A stretch of DNA of 7,307 bases from positions 1-7,307 of the forward strand of contig JABXJV010000434.1 in assembly GCA_013375355.1 (NCBI GenBank), read 5' to 3'. The stretch's first letter is position 1. The number at the start of each line of letters is the position of its first letter. Made by a program: the position numbers and the translations under genes. The stretch is from Candidatus Helarchaeota archaeon (GTDB lineage: Archaea > Asgardarchaeota > Lokiarchaeia > Helarchaeales > JABXJV01). Of this stretch, positions 4,924-7,307 are shown piece by piece. Under the pieces are notes generated by a model. That model had not been told where the DNA came from and searched no databases. It was given only the letters and a program-made list of their open reading frames with translations.

Positions 4924-6060
4924 TTAAATTCTATCTTGCAAAAATTCCACAATATCCATCATTTTAATATTGGAACCAGATTTTTTAATTGCATCATTTA
5001 AATTTCGGCGGCAGAAAGGACATGAAGATAGTAAGATATCTGCACCAGTTTCTTCTGCTTCTTTTATTCTTTCGGTTGCTATTTCAACAGCCCAGTCTTT
5101 AAATGCAGATTTGACTCCGCCTCCAGCACCACAACACCAAGCATTCTCACGAATTCTTTTCATTTCTACAAGATCTATTCCTGGGATACTTTGTATTACC
5201 TGTCTTGGGGAGTCAAATAGGCCCGAATGTCGACCGATATGACATGGATCATGATAAGTAACTTTTACATTCATCTCCTTTAAGGATGAATCTTTCATTT
5301 TTTCGAGTAGAAAGTCAGATATATGTTGAATTTCAATGCCTAAATCTTTCAAATCTGGATAATCTTTATTTAAAGTTCTAAAACATCCCGCACATGATGT
5401 AATTATTCTTTTTATTCCCATTTTTTTAAAAAGCTCAATATTATGTTCTATTAAATTTTTCGCATCATCTATTTGTCCGGTCCTTAATAGTGGAGAGCCG
5501 CAACACCATTCATCTTTTGAAACAGTGAAATCAAGGTTTAATTTTTTTAATATTTCAAGAGTTGCGTTTGCAATTTCTTTTTCTCGATATGAGGAAGTGC
5601 AGCCTACAAAATATAATATTTCAGCATTATCTTTCATAGTAATTGGGTTTTTCATCCAGCTAGACCTTGTTTCATGTGGTTCATTATAAGGATTATGTTT
5701 TTCTGCTGCAAATTTTGCATAAATTTTCTGTTCAGGCATAGGTCCATAACCGGATTTTACTGCTTCTGCTCTTAAAGCTTCGTAAATATCGATTAGATGG
5801 TCTTTTACTTCTTGTTCGCATTGTTCAGCACAACTTCCGCAAGTAGGACATGCGAATATAGCTTTTGTTATCGAATCGCTCCATTCAAGCTCTCCATTTT
5901 TTAATGCATATGCCATCCAAACTCTTCCCGAGCCCCAATAAGTCTCCCAACGGAATTTTTCTCCAGATGGGCAAGATTTACTATAGTCCTTATATACATA
6001 TTTACAAGAATTGCATTTTGGACATCTATAAAGCCAATCTTTTAAATCTTTTAAACTCAT
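4924..6060 (-). CDS. Double-CCG iron-sulfur oxidoreductase subunit (HdrD/GlcF-like)
   Basis: The 378-residue protein is an electron-transfer subunit of the HdrD/GlcF/LutA type. The N-terminus has a two-cluster ferredoxin-like domain: C13, C16, C19 and C30, then C71, C74, C77 and C81. Two complete CCG domains follow, each CX(31-39)CCX(35-36)CxxC. The first uses C154, C186-C187, C223 and C226; the second C273, C309-C310, C347 and C350. In heterodisulfide reductase such domains hold noncubane [4Fe-4S] clusters at the active site; in GlcF-like proteins they accept electrons from a flavoprotein. No membrane helix is present, so it is probably cytoplasmic or peripheral. It follows the FAD dehydrogenase gene by ten bases, and its GAGGCGAG ribosome site overlaps that gene's stop codon, pointing to translational coupling and one complex. 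The first ferredoxin motif has an enlarged C19-C30 loop. The natural electron acceptor is not shown. Confidence 0.93.
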   Translation of the reverse strand: MSLKDLKDWLYRCPKCNSCKYVYKDYSKSCPSGEKFRWETYWGSGRVWMAYALKNGELEWSDSITKAIFACPTCGSCAEQCEQEVKDHLIDIYEALRAEAVKSGYGPMPEQKIYAKFAAEKHNPYNEPHETRSSWMKNPITMKDNAEILYFVGCTSSYREKEIANATLEILKKLNLDFTVSKDEWCCGSPLLRTGQIDDAKNLIEHNIELFKKMGIKRIITSCAGCFRTLNKDYPDLKDLGIEIQHISDFLLEKMKDSSLKEMNVKVTYHDPCHIGRHSGLFDSPRQVIQSIPGIDLVEMKRIRENAWCCGAGGGVKSAFKDWAVEIATERIKEAEETGADILLSSCPFCRRNLNDAIKKSGSNIKMMDIVEFLQDRI

Positions 6061-6070
6061 TATCTCGCCT

Positions 6071-7307
6071 CTAAAATATTAATCTCCCAGGATTCATTAT
6101 TCCGTTTGGATCCAATAGAGTCTTTATTTTTTTCATTAATCCAACAAAATTTGGATCTGCTCTTTCAAATGCTTTTTTTGCGGCCCAAGATGGAACTTTA
6201 TAAGGGAATCCACCGATATCTAATACAATATCTACAATTTCTTCACACATTTTCCTTGCTTTTTTTAATTCTTCAGGATCGGATTTGTTTAAAGGGATGA
6301 AAAATCTCATTACACTATAGTGCCCTGTTTTCATAGGACGATGAAGAACTCCTGGAACCCATCCATACTTTTCCATCACTTTCAGTCCACGTTGGCATCC
6401 TTCAAGCCATCTATTTAAAGGTACATAAGAACCTACCCAAGTTAATCCTCCTCCTTCCCTCAAGTCATATAGAGATGGAATTTGAGAAGGTAGTTCCATA
6501 AAATTATCAATTTTCTTACCAATATCTGCAAGATCTTCAGTCTTAAATAAAAATAGTTGCCTTCCTTCATTCTTGTTTGTTTCATTAACTAATTTATTAA
6601 TTAATTTAAATTTTTGTTTGAATTCTTTATCGCTATTTGCACTAACGGTTAATTGAGTCAGAAAAAAAGAACGGTTTTCCATATCATCCACTTTAACAAT
6701 CGCAGTAATCATACCTTTTATATCATCCACAGGAAGCATACCTCGACTCATTGAATAATGAAACAAACCTCCAGCTAATTCATCACAAACCTGAAGATGC
6801 ACTAGCTTGAAAATTAGGCTTGTATAGATATCTTCTGGTCCTCCCATAGTTAAAATTATTGCATTTTTTATTATTGGGGGTTTTGGCCATAAATTAACTG
6901 CCATTTTCGTAACGATACCTGTAGTTCCTTGCCAATTAATAAATAATCCCATTAAATCAGGTAATGGATGTCTACCAAGCCAATATGGTGAAACGGCACA
7001 CATACCAATTTTTGTAATTTCTCCAGTAGGTAAAACAACTTCAAGCCCCGAAACCATATCAGACATCGAACCATAACGATAACTGAGATTTCCTAATCCT
7101 GATAAAAGAGCATTGCAAACTACTGAAGTAAATGGTGGTGCCATAGGATAAGAATAGCGAAGTTGGGGATATTCATCATCTAATAATTTTTTAAGAAGTC
7201 CAAATGTTACCCCAGGTTCTATTATTGCATACATGTTAGATTCGTCACCCTCGATGATTTGATCCATGCGTTTAAGATCAATTAGAATTCCTCCTTTCGT
7301 TGGAATT
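6071..7307 (-). CDS. FAD-binding dehydrogenase, VAO/GlcD superfamily (5' end outside window)
   Basis: The gene is cut by the right edge. ATG 7267 is not the true start: the frame stays open to the edge and reads IPTKGGILIDLKR before that Met, matching the conserved FAD-pocket segment of the PCMH-type FAD domain. Numbering from that Met, FAD-domain motifs include YAIIEPGVT (13-21), GLEVVLPTGE (74-83) and GIVTKM with WPKPP (117-131). The C-terminal cap domain contains GGGLTWVGS (272-280), FFIPLNKSDPEE (322-333) and the terminal LDPNGIMNPGRL (385-396). The GEHG metal-binding motif of classical GlcD/D-lactate dehydrogenases is missing. The pattern is closer to the vanillyl-alcohol oxidase/p-cresol methylhydroxylase branch. 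It probably oxidises an organic alcohol or acid and passes electrons to the downstream iron-sulfur protein. The substrate is unknown, and covalent flavin attachment cannot be judged with the N-terminus missing. Confidence 0.92.
   Translation of the reverse strand, partial: IPTKGGILIDLKRMDQIIEGDESNMYAIIEPGVTFGLLKKLLDDEYPQLRYSYPMAPPFTSVVCNALLSGLGNLSYRYGSMSDMVSGLEVVLPTGEITKIGMCAVSPYWLGRHPLPDLMGLFINWQGTTGIVTKMAVNLWPKPPIIKNAIILTMGGPEDIYTSLIFKLVHLQVCDELAGGLFHYSMSRGMLPVDDIKGMITAIVKVDDMENRSFFLTQLTVSANSDKEFKQKFKLINKLVNETNKNEGRQLFLFKTEDLADIGKKIDNFMELPSQIPSLYDLREGGGLTWVGSYVPLNRWLEGCQRGLKVMEKYGWVPGVLHRPMKTGHYSVMRFFIPLNKSDPEELKKARKMCEEIVDIVLDIGGFPYKVPSWAAKKAFERADPNFVGLMKKIKTLLDPNGIMNPGRLIF

Noticed and set aside
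4970..5242. Plus-strand open frame of 90 codons
   Set aside because: Lies wholly inside the strongly supported iron-sulfur gene on the other strand; no ribosome site or domain.
5865..6300. Plus-strand open frames opposite the redox operon (5865-6074 and 6106-6300)
   Set aside because: Antisense to conserved FAD and iron-sulfur coding sequence, with no ribosome sites or recognisable domains.

Overview
This is an AT-rich window (roughly 30% G+C by eye) from an archaeon. The clearest evidence is a complete Alba chromatin-protein gene at 2703-2987. Supporting signs are purine-rich Shine-Dalgarno sites feeding TTG and GTG starts, TATA-like boxes a few tens of bases upstream of genes, T-tract termination, and a heterodisulfide-reductase-type iron-sulfur protein. 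The AT-rich, loosely packed style with FAD-oxidase/HdrD-like pairs would suit an Asgard (Lokiarchaeia-like) genome, but that placement is inference. No RNA genes, CRISPR arrays, insertion sequences or tRNAs are visible, and no gene-free stretch exceeds 300 bases.

Layout, left to right. At 1-49 (minus) is the 5' tip of a gene that runs off the left edge. A small plus-strand operon follows: a 56-residue zinc-ribbon protein (173-343) and a small cupin (361-705). A radical SAM enzyme (702-1649, minus) converges on the cupin and shares its TTAA stop. After a divergent promoter region comes a trio on the plus strand: an unrecognised 256-residue protein (1778-2548), Alba (2703-2987), and a second 256-residue protein (3079-3849) that is a clear paralog of the first. 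The second paralog appears to start at CTG; the obvious in-frame ATG lies 96 bases too far downstream. The right half is all minus strand: a 132-residue four-helix membrane protein (3846-4244), another multi-pass membrane protein (4271-4882), and a two-gene redox operon. That operon encodes an FAD-binding dehydrogenase (6071 to beyond 7307) followed by a double-CCG iron-sulfur protein (4924-6060).

How the genes fit together. The FAD dehydrogenase and iron-sulfur protein are translationally coupled and form a recognisable pair: the flavoprotein oxidises an organic substrate, and the HdrD/GlcF-like subunit carries the electrons away. The flavoprotein resembles the vanillyl-alcohol-oxidase branch more than classical GlcD, so the substrate is open. 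The two membrane proteins lie downstream, but the second has its own TATA box, so a functional link is not established. The Alba-flanking paralogs are the least explained part of the window. They belong to no family I recognise, have the same length, and differ in how translation begins.
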